From: Erysipelotrichaceae bacterium
GTDB lineage: Bacteria; Bacillota_I; Bacilli_A; Culicoidibacterales; Culicoidibacteraceae
Reading direction: 5' to 3'
Length of the DNA stretch: 46,948 nucleotides
NCBI GenBank assembly: GCA_003864555.1
Contig: BHER01000002.1
Coordinates: 1 to 46,948 of the forward strand
Numbering within the stretch: the stretch's first letter is position 1; every line of letters begins with the position of its first letter. Below, piece by piece: positions 9,058 through 18,340 of this stretch. Below the pieces are notes generated by a model. That model was not told the origin of the DNA, ran no database searches, and saw only the letters and a list, made by a program, of their open reading frames with translations. A program made the position numbers and the translations under genes.

Positions 9058-9597
9058 ATGAAAACACTTAAAAATATCGGTGCATTTTTAGCGGATATCG
9101 CAATATTATTAGGGGTCCTATTAATATTGACACAATTTGTTGTGACTATTGGTAGTGTATCAGGAGAGTCGATGGAGACAAGCCTAATAGAGGGGCAAAA
9201 ATTAGTTGTTGATCGTCTGACATACCGCTTCTCAGAACCAAAGCGATTTGATATTGTCGTGGTGAAATTTCCAGATGCAAATGAAGTATGGATAAAAAGA
9301 GTTATAGGTTTGCCGGGGGAGAAAGTTGAACATCTTGGAGGCAAATTATTTATTAATGGTAAATTTGTCGAAGAGGATTTTCTCGGACCGGAAACTAAAA
9401 CACAGATTTTCAGATCAAACACATTGTATCCGGGGACAAATGGTGTTATCCCAGAAGGAGAGTATATTGTAATGGGCGATAATCGTGATGTAAGTGATGA
9501 TAGCCGCAATATCAAAAATGGGATATTAACTAAAAATGATATTTTAGGTAGTGTTAGGCTGAGTATTTATCCATTTGATCGCTTTGGTCTTCTATAA
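9058..9597 (+). CDS. lepB: Type I signal peptidase
   Basis: Membrane-anchored serine protease that removes signal peptides from secreted proteins on the outer face of the cytoplasmic membrane. One N-terminal membrane segment is followed by the nucleophile box SGESME, RFSEPKRFDIVVVKFP, the general-base lysine in WIKRVIGLPGE, and the conserved MGDNRDVSDDSR. Taking the ATG at 9058 (GAAAGAAGAG seven bases upstream) gives 179 residues, typical of the single-span Bacillota type. An earlier in-frame ATG at 9007 has no ribosome site of its own but overlaps the stop of a short upstream frame. The gene lies next to rbgA, as in other Bacillota (lepB-rbgA-rnhB). Confidence 0.95.
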   Translation: MKTLKNIGAFLADIAILLGVLLILTQFVVTIGSVSGESMETSLIEGQKLVVDRLTYRFSEPKRFDIVVVKFPDANEVWIKRVIGLPGEKVEHLGGKLFINGKFVEEDFLGPETKTQIFRSNTLYPGTNGVIPEGEYIVMGDNRDVSDDSRNIKNGILTKNDILGSVRLSIYPFDRFGLL

Positions 9598-9629
9598 ATT
9601 CAAGCAAAAAATATAAAGGTGGGTATGTA

Positions 9630-10499
9630 ATGAAACAGATACAGTGGTTTCCAGGTCATATGACAAAGGCTCTAAAAGAGATTCGTCAAAATTTAAAGCT
9701 CGTCGATGTTGTATTGGAATTACGTGATGCACGGGCTCCTATTTCATCACATAATCCAAAACTCCAAGAAATCATTGGTGACAAAAAACATGTTGTGGTA
9801 CTCACTAAAAAAGATTTATCTGATAATGAGTACACACAAAAATGGGTGCAAACACTTGTCAAAAATGGCTCACATGTTGTAGCATTTGATGTACATCAGG
9901 ATAAAATCGATAAACTTGTACAAAAATGTGACGAAATATTGAGTGAAAAATTTGCCAAAGATTATGCAAAAGGGATGAAAAAACGTCCGATGAAAGCAAT
10001 GATTATTGGTGTACCAAATGTTGGGAAATCGACATTGATAAACCGTATTTCTAATAAACGTGTAACAGTTGTTGGAAATAAACCAGGAGTTACAAAGATG
10101 CAACAGTGGATTAGGGTACATAAACAAATGGAGCTGCTTGATACACCAGGTGTACTTTGGCCAAAATTTGAAAACCCAGAATTTGGTATGAGATTGGCTG
10201 TTTTAGGGACAATTAAAGATACTATTGTGCCAATTGAACTCTTAGCAATATATGGGATTGATTTTTTGAATAAATACTACCCTGGCCGCGTCAGTAAAAG
10301 ATTTAGTACTGCTGATTGTCCAATAGAATCAACGGATACTGCAATTGATATTCTTGAAAAAATTACCCGTAGTCGAGGGATGCTTGTTAAAAATAGTGAA
10401 ATTGACTTGGAGCATGGAATCATGGTTTTCTTAAATGAATTCCGTGGTGGAAAACTTGGACGGCTGACACTAGATCGTAATTTTGAAGAACTAGAATAA
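9630..10499 (+). CDS. rbgA: Ribosome biogenesis GTPase RbgA (YlqF)
   Basis: Circularly permuted GTPase needed for late assembly of the 50S subunit. The start MKQIQWFPGHMTKAL and ELRDARAP are hallmarks. The G4 motif TKKD (about residue 57) comes before the G1 P-loop GVPNVGKST (about 128) and the G3 DTPG (about 171), which is the permuted order. The C-terminal RNA-binding domain ends with GGKLGRLTLD. The length of 289 residues is normal. It is 32 bases downstream of lepB and 19 bases upstream of rnhB, the usual neighbours. Confidence 0.96.
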   Translation: MKQIQWFPGHMTKALKEIRQNLKLVDVVLELRDARAPISSHNPKLQEIIGDKKHVVVLTKKDLSDNEYTQKWVQTLVKNGSHVVAFDVHQDKIDKLVQKCDEILSEKFAKDYAKGMKKRPMKAMIIGVPNVGKSTLINRISNKRVTVVGNKPGVTKMQQWIRVHKQMELLDTPGVLWPKFENPEFGMRLAVLGTIKDTIVPIELLAIYGIDFLNKYYPGRVSKRFSTADCPIESTDTAIDILEKITRSRGMLVKNSEIDLEHGIMVFLNEFRGGKLGRLTLDRNFEELE

Positions 10500-10518
10500 T
10501 TTGGGTGGGAATATTAAA

Positions 10519-11127
10519 ATGGAGATGCTAAATTTTGAAAATGCAGCACTTGCAGCAGGGTATTATAAAATTGCCGGTTGTGATGAGGCTGGACGTGGTT
10601 GCTTAGCAGGACCAGTAGTTGCAGCAGCAGTTACAATTAATCCAAGCAAATTTTATTTATTGCAAGGCGTATTTGATTCCAAGCAACTAAGCGAGAAAAA
10701 AAGGTTAGTGCTATTTGAACAAATTCTGCTGCACGCTCATTGTGCTATTGGTATAATTGAAGCAGGCGAAATTGATGAAATAAATATATATGCTGCATCC
10801 AGAAAAGCTATGGAAATAGCACTTAGTAATTTAGATGTCGACTATGTATTAACTGATGCGATGCCAATAACAACACTTGCTATCCCCGTAATTCCAATAA
10901 TAAAAGGGGATCAAAAAAGCATATTAATTGCAGCAGCAAGTATCATTGCCAAAAGTGTGCGCGATAGTATTATGAAAGAGTATGGATTAAAGTATCCAGA
11001 TTATTTTTTTGAAAAGCACAAAGGCTATCCTACAAAAAAACATAAAGAAGCGTTAGAAAAAAATGGTGTTATTCGCGGATTATATCGTGAAACATATGCC
11101 CCAGTAAAAAAAATGCTGGAAAAGTAA
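10519..11127 (+). CDS. rnhB: Ribonuclease HII
   Basis: Removes RNA from RNA-DNA hybrids and single ribonucleotides from DNA. The catalytic CDEAGRG motif lies near residue 20, followed by GPVVAAAV, DSKQLS, the Asp in LTDAM, and the final acidic residue in the SVRD helix. The ATG at 10519 gives 202 residues; a TTG at 10501 in the same frame overlaps what looks like the ribosome site (GGGTGGG), so I prefer the ATG. The usual PLAGP after the first motif reads CLAGP here, a small variation. Encoded directly after rbgA. Confidence 0.95.
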   Translation: MEMLNFENAALAAGYYKIAGCDEAGRGCLAGPVVAAAVTINPSKFYLLQGVFDSKQLSEKKRLVLFEQILLHAHCAIGIIEAGEIDEINIYAASRKAMEIALSNLDVDYVLTDAMPITTLAIPVIPIIKGDQKSILIAAASIIAKSVRDSIMKEYGLKYPDYFFEKHKGYPTKKHKEALEKNGVIRGLYRETYAPVKKMLEK

Positions 11128-11150
11128 AAAATGATAAAGAGGTGGAATAA

Positions 11151-11615
11151 GTGGCAATACATCGAACATTAGAAGATAATTTGAAGGCAGCATGCCTAGA
11201 ATGTGGTGGCTTATATGATGGAGGCGAGCAAGGATGTGTCGATACATTCGTTGTGATGCTTGACCAGTTAGAAGCAATACCCAATAAAAAGTTATATGTT
11301 GATATTTTGAAAGCAGCATATGAAGTCCAGCACTTCAATATCCATGGTTTAGATGATCGTGAACTTACAATGCGCTTATTTAAAATGGCTCATTTTTTAA
11401 AAACAGGGAAAAGTCGGATTCAAAGTGGAGAAAAGAAATGTACAAGTTTTTTAGAAACATACTTTTTTTATCCAAGGCGAGCATTAACAACAATCCAATA
11501 TGGGCAAATATATAATCAAATAGAAGATGGGAAAGCTGAGCAAATGTTATCGCAGTATTGCGAAGAAATACTTTTTGCTTATGATGAATATCGGCTTTTT
11601 TTAAATGAAGTATAA
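11151..11615 (+). CDS. Unrecognised 154-residue protein
   Basis: Starts with GTG behind AGAGGTGG, so it is well placed for translation between rnhB and metG, both on the same strand. The N-terminal third contains CLECGG and CVDTF, possible metal or redox cysteines, then LYVDILKAAYEVQHF. The remainder is predicted helical and ends acidic, with no signal peptide or membrane segment. The pattern CxxCG...CxxxF...YxxQH faintly recalls the uncharacterised DUF5946 type, but I cannot confirm this. No function is assigned. Codon use looks like its neighbours, so recent transfer is not evident. Confidence 0.75.
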   Translation: MAIHRTLEDNLKAACLECGGLYDGGEQGCVDTFVVMLDQLEAIPNKKLYVDILKAAYEVQHFNIHGLDDRELTMRLFKMAHFLKTGKSRIQSGEKKCTSFLETYFFYPRRALTTIQYGQIYNQIEDGKAEQMLSQYCEEILFAYDEYRLFLNEV

Positions 11616-11636
11616 CAGAAGAGAGGAAGTATAAAT

Positions 11637-13601
11637 ATGAGTAAAAAGCCATATTATATCACAACACCAATATATTATCCTAATGGAAAAGCTCATATCG
11701 GGACAGCTTATACAACAATTGCCTGTGATGTAGTTGCAAGGTACAAACGTGCTAAAGGATTTGATGTTTATTTTTTAACTGGTGTAGATGAACATGGTCA
11801 AAAAATTGAAAATAGTGCTGAAAAATTAGGGATTTCACCGCAAAATCATGTGGATAATATGGCTATAAAATTTCAAGAACTTTGGAAATTACTTGATATA
11901 ACATATGACCAATTTATCCGGACAACTTCAGATTTTCACCATGCAGGTGTAAAAAAAATTTTCAACCAACTTTTGGCACAAGATGATATCTATTTAGGGG
12001 AATACGAAGGTTGGTATTCAATATCGGATGAAGAGTACTTTACAGAAACACAATTAACGGAAGTTTTCAAAGATGAGGATGGAAAAGTTATCGGTGGGAT
12101 TGCGCCAAGTGGGCATGAAGTTGAACTGGTTAAAGAAGCCTGTTATTTTTTTAGAATGGGGAAATATGCGGACAGATTATTAGCGTATTATGAAGCAAAT
12201 CCAAATTTCATTCAACCAGAATCACGAAAAAATGAGATGATCAATAATTTTATTAAACCGGGTCTGCAGGATTTGGCAGTGAGCCGTACGACATTTTCAT
12301 GGGGAATTAGCGTTGAATCGAACCCCGAACATATTGTATATGTATGGATTGATGCGCTCTCAAATTATATAACAGCATTGGGCTATGGTAGTGAGGATTT
12401 GACATTATTTGACAAATTTTGGCCAGCGACTGTTCAGATGGTCGGCAAAGAGATTGTACGTTTTCATGCAATCTATTGGCCAATTATGCTAATGGCTCTC
12501 GAATTACCCATACCCGATCAAATATTTGGGCATGGCTGGTTGCTTATGAAAGATGGGAAGATGTCTAAATCAAAAGGTAACGTTATTTATCCCGAAACAC
12601 TCGTAGAGCGTTATGGTTTAGATGCACTCCGATATTATTTGATGCGTGAGGTTCCTTTTGGGAGTGATGGTGTTTTTACACCTGAAAATTTTGTCGCACG
12701 CTTTAACTATGATCTTGTAAACGACTTAGGAAATTTACTGAGTAGAACAATTTCAATGGTCACAAAATATTGTGAAGGAGTAATTCCAGCATTCAAAAAC
12801 AGTACAGAAATGGATGAAGAACTGGAAGTTTTTTCTAAAAAAATCATAGCAGAATATGATGAGTCAATGGAAAAAATGGAATTTTCTGTCGCACTTGAAA
12901 AAATATTTGAGTATGTTGGGCGAATGAATAAATATATTGATCAGAATGAACCGTGGGTTCTTGTAAAAGATGAAACAAAAAAAATGCAACTCGATGCGGT
13001 AATGGCACATCTAACGCATGCACTCCGCCAAATTTCGCTTTTGCTTACGCCTTTTTTAACAACAATTCCAAATACAATGCTCAAGCAATTAGGATTTGAA
13101 AATAAAGTATCTGATTGGGAAAATATTTTTGATGTGACACAATTAAATGGGGTTGCAGTAGTAAGTGGTGAGGTATTATTAAAGCGCGTGGATATGGCTG
13201 AAGAAGTTGCATTCATTGCCTCAGCAATGAATAATGGTATCCAAAAATCTGTAAAAAAAGTTGCCAAAGAAGATGAAATAACTTTAGATGTATTTGAAAA
13301 AAGTCATCTACGTGTAGGTGAAATTCTCACGGTAGAATTTCATCCAAATGCAGATAAGCTACTTGTTTTCACGCTTGATTTCGGCGAATTTGGAAGTGCT
13401 CAAATAGTTTCAGGTTTAGCAAAATCATATGAGGAACTAAGTGAGCTTATAGGTAAAAAAGTCATGGCCGTTCATAATCTTAAAACAGTGAATTTACGAA
13501 AAGTTGCCTCGCAAGGAATGCTTTTGACAACGGAAATAGCAGGTGTAGACAAACTCATTTTCATCGACGAGGGTGCTGAAAATGGCACACAAATTAAATA
13601 A
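11637..13601 (+). CDS. metG: Methionyl-tRNA synthetase with C-terminal tRNA-binding domain
   Basis: Class I synthetase that charges initiator and elongator tRNA-Met. The HIGH-type motif reads HIGT near residue 22, and KMSKSKGN lies at about 304-311. The connective-peptide region has no cysteine pairs, so this is a form without the zinc knuckle. The C-terminal 105 residues are an EMAP/Trbp111-like OB fold (VGEILTVEFHPNADKLLVF...GMLLTTE) that binds tRNA and usually mediates dimerisation. At 654 residues it matches the Bacillus length. It follows the unrecognised gene by 21 bases. No T-box or S-box leader fits in that gap. Confidence 0.96.
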   Translation: MSKKPYYITTPIYYPNGKAHIGTAYTTIACDVVARYKRAKGFDVYFLTGVDEHGQKIENSAEKLGISPQNHVDNMAIKFQELWKLLDITYDQFIRTTSDFHHAGVKKIFNQLLAQDDIYLGEYEGWYSISDEEYFTETQLTEVFKDEDGKVIGGIAPSGHEVELVKEACYFFRMGKYADRLLAYYEANPNFIQPESRKNEMINNFIKPGLQDLAVSRTTFSWGISVESNPEHIVYVWIDALSNYITALGYGSEDLTLFDKFWPATVQMVGKEIVRFHAIYWPIMLMALELPIPDQIFGHGWLLMKDGKMSKSKGNVIYPETLVERYGLDALRYYLMREVPFGSDGVFTPENFVARFNYDLVNDLGNLLSRTISMVTKYCEGVIPAFKNSTEMDEELEVFSKKIIAEYDESMEKMEFSVALEKIFEYVGRMNKYIDQNEPWVLVKDETKKMQLDAVMAHLTHALRQISLLLTPFLTTIPNTMLKQLGFENKVSDWENIFDVTQLNGVAVVSGEVLLKRVDMAEEVAFIASAMNNGIQKSVKKVAKEDEITLDVFEKSHLRVGEILTVEFHPNADKLLVFTLDFGEFGSAQIVSGLAKSYEELSELIGKKVMAVHNLKTVNLRKVASQGMLLTTEIAGVDKLIFIDEGAENGTQIK

Positions 13602-13632
13602 AATTAAAAATGGATAGGAGGGATGCGGTTTA

Positions 13633-14478
13633 ATGAAAAAATTTGCTTTTTTATTAGATTCAACATTAGCAACAACCAAATCGGAAGTAGAAAAAAAAGA
13701 CGATTTCTTCTTTTTACCACTATATGTTGTAATCGATGGTGTCTTGTATAAAGATATGGAAGAAATTTCATTGGATACATTTTATGAAAAAATGCGTGAA
13801 GGCTATGATGTAACGACCTCACAAATTTCATCAGGAGAATTTTTACAAAAGTACGAAAAAATTAGAGAGCAAGGATATACAGATGTTTTTGTATTTACAC
13901 TTGCATCAAAAATGAGTGGAACGATGCAATCAGCAATAGTTGCTGGCGGACTTGTTCAAGGTATTGATATCCATGTTGTCGAAACTGCAACAGTATCAGC
14001 AATTGGCACAATTGCTGTAGAACAAATTGCAAAATTTTCGCAAACAACACAAGACCCAGCAGAAATTAGGGCTTTTGCGGATGATGTGTTTTCACGAGTT
14101 GCAATATATGTCTATGTTGATAATCTTGAAACCCTAAAAAAGGGTGGACGTATAAGTGCAGCTAAGGCAATGATTGGAACGGTGCTTCAAATCAAACCAA
14201 TTTTAATTATTCGAGATGGTGTCATTGATGTCATTGGAAAAGAGCGAACGCTTAAAAAAGCGATCAAAGGAGTATTGGATGCTGCACAAAAAGTAGAAAT
14301 CGAATATGCCATAATTTTGCATTCAAGTCAACCTGAATTAGTTGAACTGATGCGGGCACAATGTGCATTGAAATATCCGCTGATGCCTCTAGAGGTTGCA
14401 GGACTAAGCCCAGTAATTGGTGCACATATTGGCCCAAATACGGTAGCATTTGCAGTTATCGAAAAACAAAGCTCATAA
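13633..14478 (+). CDS. DegV family fatty-acid-binding protein
   Basis: Single-domain DegV protein of 281 residues. The family binds long-chain fatty acids and includes FakB, which presents exogenous fatty acids to the kinase FakA. Typical elements are FLLDSTLATTKSE at the start, VTTSQISSGEFLQKYEKI, FTLASKMSGTMQSA, and LETLKKGGRIS followed by LQIKPIL. The N-terminal FLLDST matches the family's FITDST-type first strand. RBS AGGAGGG precedes the ATG. No fakA-like kinase is nearby, so the assignment to the fatty-acid kinase pathway is inferred from the family. A strong terminator follows, closing the transcript from metG. Confidence 0.92.
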   Translation: MKKFAFLLDSTLATTKSEVEKKDDFFFLPLYVVIDGVLYKDMEEISLDTFYEKMREGYDVTTSQISSGEFLQKYEKIREQGYTDVFVFTLASKMSGTMQSAIVAGGLVQGIDIHVVETATVSAIGTIAVEQIAKFSQTTQDPAEIRAFADDVFSRVAIYVYVDNLETLKKGGRISAAKAMIGTVLQIKPILIIRDGVIDVIGKERTLKKAIKGVLDAAQKVEIEYAIILHSSQPELVELMRAQCALKYPLMPLEVAGLSPVIGAHIGPNTVAFAVIEKQSS

Positions 14479-14515
14479 AATCTTTCATTTTGAGGAAAAT
14501 GGAAGATTTTTCTTT
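14477..14515 (+). terminator. Intrinsic terminator after degV
   Basis: A 15-bp stem (AAAATCTTTCATTTT with AAAATGGAAGATTTT, one G-U pair) with a GAGG loop begins at the degV stop codon and leads into a T-rich tail. It separates degV from the division cluster. Confidence 0.88.
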
Positions 14516-14594
14516 TAATTTTCTTAAAAAATACTATAATCATAAAAAAAAAGGTTTAATCCAAATTTTTATATGATTTTTTAGAGGAATATAG

Positions 14595-14600
14595 TATAAT
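14595..14600 (+). promoter_or_regulatory. Candidate -10 box for ftsA
   Basis: A perfect TATAAT lies 44 bases before the ftsA start and downstream of the degV terminator. No good -35 hexamer is visible at normal spacing. A second TATAAT occurs at 14535-14540. One of the two probably drives the ftsA-divIVA cluster. Confidence 0.45.
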
Positions 14601-14643
14601 AAAATATGATATTAAAATCATTTAGGAAGGGATGCAGAAGAGT

Positions 14644-15915
14644 ATGGCATATATGACTGGATATCCTATTTTAGGGATAACATCCAATATCTTACAGTTA
14701 TTAATTGTTGAAAATGATGATACGGAATTTCATGTTTTATCGTATTATGAGGAACCACATTCAGCTATTAAAGACGGTAATTTAGTTGATGCAAATGAGT
14801 TAATAGATAAAATTAAAAAGGTATATGAAAAAACTAATTTTTTTCTTAACACGACAATAAATGATGCCCTACTTGTATTCCCTGATGTTCAAGCAACAAT
14901 CAAAGGAAATGATTTAGGGATTCTACTTAATACAGAGGGTACTGAAATTACGCTCACACACATCAGAGAGTTACTTAGAGAAACAGCAAAAAAAGCACAA
15001 GCAGTAAATCAGCAGCTGCTTAATATTTATCCAATTAGCTTTACAGTGAATGATGTATCCGATATTGAAAACCCCCAAGGGTTGATTGGAAATAGTATAT
15101 CATTGAAATCAGTTTCAGTTTCAGTTCCAGAGGGACTATTTATGAATGTACTACATACAATAGAGCAGTCGGGAATAAATGTTTTAGATATTTTTCCAGC
15201 ATTTTATTGCAATGTTACAGAAGTTGCAAGCGGGTTGAACTTAAAAACTGGTGGAAATGTTATAGATGTAGGATATGATTACACAGCTATTTCTATATAT
15301 GAGAATGGTATTCCAAAAAAAATTAGAATACTACGCCAGGGCATGAAAGGTTTAGCAGATATTCTTGCAAAAAAATATCAAATAAGCCATGACAATGCCT
15401 ATGATTTACTCAAAACATCCGTGTATTTGGATGAGAAAACGGCTGAGGAGCTTGTTGTGTATCGCTTAGAATTACCAACTGGGGTACTAGATATAACAGA
15501 GCAAGACTTAGCACAGACGCTTTCAGCATACTTAGAAGAATTGATTGTTGAAATCAGAGATGTCTTAGAACATTTCGGTAAGCAGAGCCAATTCCCAATA
15601 ATTTTTATTGGTGAGTTGCTAAAAATACCTGGAGGAAAAGAAGTTATTTCTAGTTTTTTTGATAAAAAAGAAATATATTTTTATACATCAGATGTTGTAG
15701 GCCTGCGGGAATTCAATGTTACACAACTTATTGGGTGTGCTAAACTTTTACCAATACGAGAAAAATTACTAAAACAAAATTATGAAACTGCAAAAACAGA
15801 AGACATTAGACTTGAAGATAAAAATAGCAAGAAAAAAGTGCAACAGCAAGAAAAACAAAAAGATGAAAAAGAAAAGAAATTTTGGGATAAAATCACAACA
15901 TATTTCTTTGATTAA
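14644..15915 (+). CDS. ftsA: FtsA-like cell-division protein with degenerate nucleotide site
   Basis: Assigned to FtsA from its place directly before ftsZ, its length (423 residues), the actin-like fold pattern and a C-terminal charged linker ending in an amphipathic helix (KKFWDKITTYFFD) of the membrane-targeting type. FtsA anchors FtsZ filaments to the membrane. The ATP-site motifs are badly eroded: phosphate 1 reads GITSN where DIGTS is expected, phosphate 2 reads DVGYDYTA instead of DIGGGTTD, and the adenosine loop reads FIGELLKI instead of LTGGGA. The protein may bind ATP poorly or not at all. I chose the ATG at 14644 because the one at 14632 touches the AGGAAGGG site. A remote PilM/FtsA-superfamily member is the alternative, but context favours FtsA. 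Confidence 0.82.
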   Translation: MAYMTGYPILGITSNILQLLIVENDDTEFHVLSYYEEPHSAIKDGNLVDANELIDKIKKVYEKTNFFLNTTINDALLVFPDVQATIKGNDLGILLNTEGTEITLTHIRELLRETAKKAQAVNQQLLNIYPISFTVNDVSDIENPQGLIGNSISLKSVSVSVPEGLFMNVLHTIEQSGINVLDIFPAFYCNVTEVASGLNLKTGGNVIDVGYDYTAISIYENGIPKKIRILRQGMKGLADILAKKYQISHDNAYDLLKTSVYLDEKTAEELVVYRLELPTGVLDITEQDLAQTLSAYLEELIVEIRDVLEHFGKQSQFPIIFIGELLKIPGGKEVISSFFDKKEIYFYTSDVVGLREFNVTQLIGCAKLLPIREKLLKQNYETAKTEDIRLEDKNSKKKVQQQEKQKDEKEKKFWDKITTYFFD

Positions 15916-15947
15916 AAATTCAAGTGTAAAGCAAGGGAGAGAATATA

Positions 15948-17090
15948 ATGAATCAATTATCACTACATTCAATAGAAACGGATATTCCATTGGCAAGAAT
16001 TAAAGTTATTGGCGTTGGAGGCGGAGGAAACAATGCCATCGAGCGAATGATTGAAGAAGGCCTAAAAGGTGTTGAATTTATTGCAGCTAATACAGATCGC
16101 CAAGTACTTGAGCGTTCAAAAGCACCAATACAATTAGAATTAGGTCTAGAGCTTACTCGTGGACTAGGAGCTGGGGGAGACCCAACAATTGGTAAACAGG
16201 CTGCTCTTGATAGCCGTGAAGAAATTAAAAGTTCTTTACAAAATACCGACATGCTGTTTGTAACAGCTGGTATGGGGGGCGGAACTGGAACTGGTGCTGC
16301 ACCTATTATTGCAGCAATTGCTCGTGAAATGGGAATTCTTACAGTAGGAATTGTTACAAAACCTTTCTCTTTTGAGGGAATGAAAAGAGCAAAAAATGCT
16401 ATTGAAGGTATCAAAGAGCTCAAAGATTCAGTAGATTCATTAATTATTATTCCAAATGACCGTCTTTTGGAGATTGTTGACCAAAATACAGCAATTTTAC
16501 AAGCATTTAAATATGCTGATAAAGTTTTGTTACAAGGTGTACAAGGATTAACTGATATCATCGCTGTACCAGGTGTGATAAATCTTGATTTTGCTGATGT
16601 TAAATCAATCATGAAAAATCGTGGAGCTGCACTTATGGGTTATGGAATTGCAACAGGGGATAATCGTGTCATTGAAGCAACAAAAAATGCGATTTCAAGT
16701 CCACTACTTGAGATTTCAATGGATGGAGCAACGGATGCAATCATTAATATTACTGGTGGAATGGACTTCAGTTTAATAGAAGCACAAGAAGCTGCTAAAG
16801 TAGTTGGACAAGCATCAAGTAGCTCAGATGTGAATATCATCTTTGGTGTAACAATTAACCCTGAATTAGAAAATGAAGTTGTTGTAACAGTTATTGCAAC
16901 CGGATTTGAAGAAAATGGGTATGACTTGGTTTCAACTGAACAAACAAACTCAGGTATTCCAAATAGTATTTTCATCAAAGATGAAAAGAAAGTAGAAGTT
17001 GAGGAAAAACCAGTAAGTATAGATACGGATAGCCTAGAACAGACAGAAGATATTGATATTCCAATATTTCTAAAAGATAGAGGATTTTAA
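15948..17090 (+). CDS. ftsZ: Cell division GTPase FtsZ
   Basis: Bacterial tubulin that forms the Z-ring. The nucleotide loop [14 protein letters not shown] is near the N-terminus, the tubulin signature [10 protein letters not shown] at about 109-118, PNDRLLE, and the catalytic T7 loop region [11 protein letters not shown] at about 211. The tail after residue 345 is short, acidic and variable and ends with [13 protein letters not shown], the conserved C-terminal peptide that binds FtsA and SepF. At 380 residues the length is normal. It lies 32 bases after ftsA and 21 bases before sepF, and is surely co-transcribed with them. Confidence 0.98.
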   Translation: MNQLSLHSIETDIPLARIKVIGVGGGGNNAIERMIEEGLKGVEFIAANTDRQVLERSKAPIQLELGLELTRGLGAGGDPTIGKQAALDSREEIKSSLQNTDMLFVTAGMGGGTGTGAAPIIAAIAREMGILTVGIVTKPFSFEGMKRAKNAIEGIKELKDSVDSLIIIPNDRLLEIVDQNTAILQAFKYADKVLLQGVQGLTDIIAVPGVINLDFADVKSIMKNRGAALMGYGIATGDNRVIEATKNAISSPLLEISMDGATDAIINITGGMDFSLIEAQEAAKVVGQASSSSDVNIIFGVTINPELENEVVVTVIATGFEENGYDLVSTEQTNSGIPNSIFIKDEKKVEVEEKPVSIDTDSLEQTEDIDIPIFLKDRGF

Positions 17091-17111
17091 TAAAAAAACG
17101 GAGGAAAAGCA

Positions 17112-17558
17112 ATGAGTATTAAAGACAAACTTTTTAAATTTTTAAATGAAGATGAGTATGAAGATGAAGATGAAGATGATTATATTGATGAATCTGAATT
17201 AGTGCATACAAGCAGAGTAAATAAAGGGAATGAAGATTCAGAAGAGGTTGCTAAAAGAACTTCAGGACTGGAAGAAGCATTAAGAGGCAAAAACGCTAAA
17301 GTATTAGTTATGGAACCAAAAGCTTATTCTGAATCACAAGAGATTGCAGAACATTTATTACAAAAAAGAGCAGTTATCGTTAACTTGCAACGGATTGCCC
17401 CAGAACAAGGGAAAAGAATAATTGATTTTTTAAGTGGAACAATTTATGCAATCGACGGAGAACTACAAAAAGTGTCAACGAATACATTTTTATGTACACC
17501 AAATACATTTGGTGTTGCAGGTAGAATTACTGAAGATGAAAATAAAAAAGTACAATAA
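17112..17558 (+). CDS. sepF: Cell division protein SepF
   Basis: Membrane anchor and assembly factor for FtsZ, able to share or replace FtsA function. The N-terminus MSIKDKLFKFLNE is an amphipathic helix of the membrane-binding type, followed by a very acidic linker (residues 14-36) and the compact SepF domain from VLVMEPKAYSE through NLQRIAPEQGKRIIDFLSGTIYAIDG to the end. At 148 residues it is typical. Its TAA overlaps the ATG of ylmH (TAATG), implying translational coupling. Given the degraded FtsA beside it, SepF may carry more of the membrane tethering here; that is inference. Confidence 0.95.
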   Translation: MSIKDKLFKFLNEDEYEDEDEDDYIDESELVHTSRVNKGNEDSEEVAKRTSGLEEALRGKNAKVLVMEPKAYSESQEIAEHLLQKRAVIVNLQRIAPEQGKRIIDFLSGTIYAIDGELQKVSTNTFLCTPNTFGVAGRITEDENKKVQ

Positions 17559-18325
17559 TGTCGGCAAAACAAATATATCAGCATTATGCAGAGCAGGAGC
17601 GTCCGTTTGTAAAAATGGTCGTTTCTTCACTGAAAGATGTAACACATAATCAAAAAGTTAAACGTTTTGATTTTTTAACAAAGCGTGAGCAAGATATTGT
17701 TATAAGTATTATTGGGACACAAACGAATCTTGCGGCAGGTGGTGGATTTACCGAAGCAGAGCGTATGCGGATGACACTTTCTCCCTTTGCTTTAAGTAAA
17801 GAAGAAAAAGATATTACAATTTTAGAAGTAAGTTGGAATCCGAAATTTGCAGCATTGCGTCATCCTGATATTTTAGGAGCTTTATTATCTTTGGGGATTG
17901 AACGTAAGCTTATTGGTGATATCCGCTGTACCAAAAAAACAGCACAGATTGCCGTATGCGATCGCATAGCAGATTTCATCGTAGGTGAACTTAAAGTTAT
18001 CGCTCGTGCAAGTGTGTGCATTGAAAAGAGTAAGACAACAGAAATTGAACAAGTAGAAGAAGTAGAGCAATTTACGTTGCTTACTAAATCACTAAGACTT
18101 GATATTGTACTATCACAGTTATTACATGCAAGTCGTAGCCATATTCAAAATTTACTTTCAAAAGATATCGTGCAAATTAACTGGAAACTTGTGCATAGTG
18201 GTGCAATTCAGCTAAATGTTGCAGATATACTGTCGATTAGACGGGCTGGGCGTTTTGAACTCAAAGAAATAATGGCAACTAAAAATAATACAAAATATAA
18301 AATAAGTATTGAAAAAAAGATATAG
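17558..18325 (+). CDS. ylmH: S4-domain RNA-binding protein YlmH
   Basis: A 255-residue protein whose C-terminal third is an S4 RNA-binding domain (LRLDIVLSQLLHASRSHIQNLLSKD...). The rest matches the YlmH family, including GGGFTEAERMRM and RHPDILGALLSLGIERKLIGDI. YlmH is linked to rescue of stalled ribosomes (peptidyl-tRNA on 50S subunits) and is commonly encoded in the division cluster between sepF and divIVA. The start codon overlaps the sepF stop. The ylmG (YggT) membrane gene normally found between sepF and ylmH is missing here. Confidence 0.93.
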   Translation: MSAKQIYQHYAEQERPFVKMVVSSLKDVTHNQKVKRFDFLTKREQDIVISIIGTQTNLAAGGGFTEAERMRMTLSPFALSKEEKDITILEVSWNPKFAALRHPDILGALLSLGIERKLIGDIRCTKKTAQIAVCDRIADFIVGELKVIARASVCIEKSKTTEIEQVEEVEQFTLLTKSLRLDIVLSQLLHASRSHIQNLLSKDIVQINWKLVHSGAIQLNVADILSIRRAGRFELKEIMATKNNTKYKISIEKKI

Positions 18326-18340
18326 GAATGGGGTGTTTGT

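Noticed and set aside
11690-11720. MetRS signature HIGT instead of HIGH
   Set aside because: Position four of this motif varies in functional methionyl-tRNA synthetases, and KMSKS is intact.
15953-16612. Long minus-strand open frame of 219 codons opposite ftsZ
   Set aside because: It mirrors the codon pattern of ftsZ, has no ribosome site or recognisable domain, and the plus-strand gene is certain. Similar antisense frames opposite rseP, lepB and others are rejected for the same reason.
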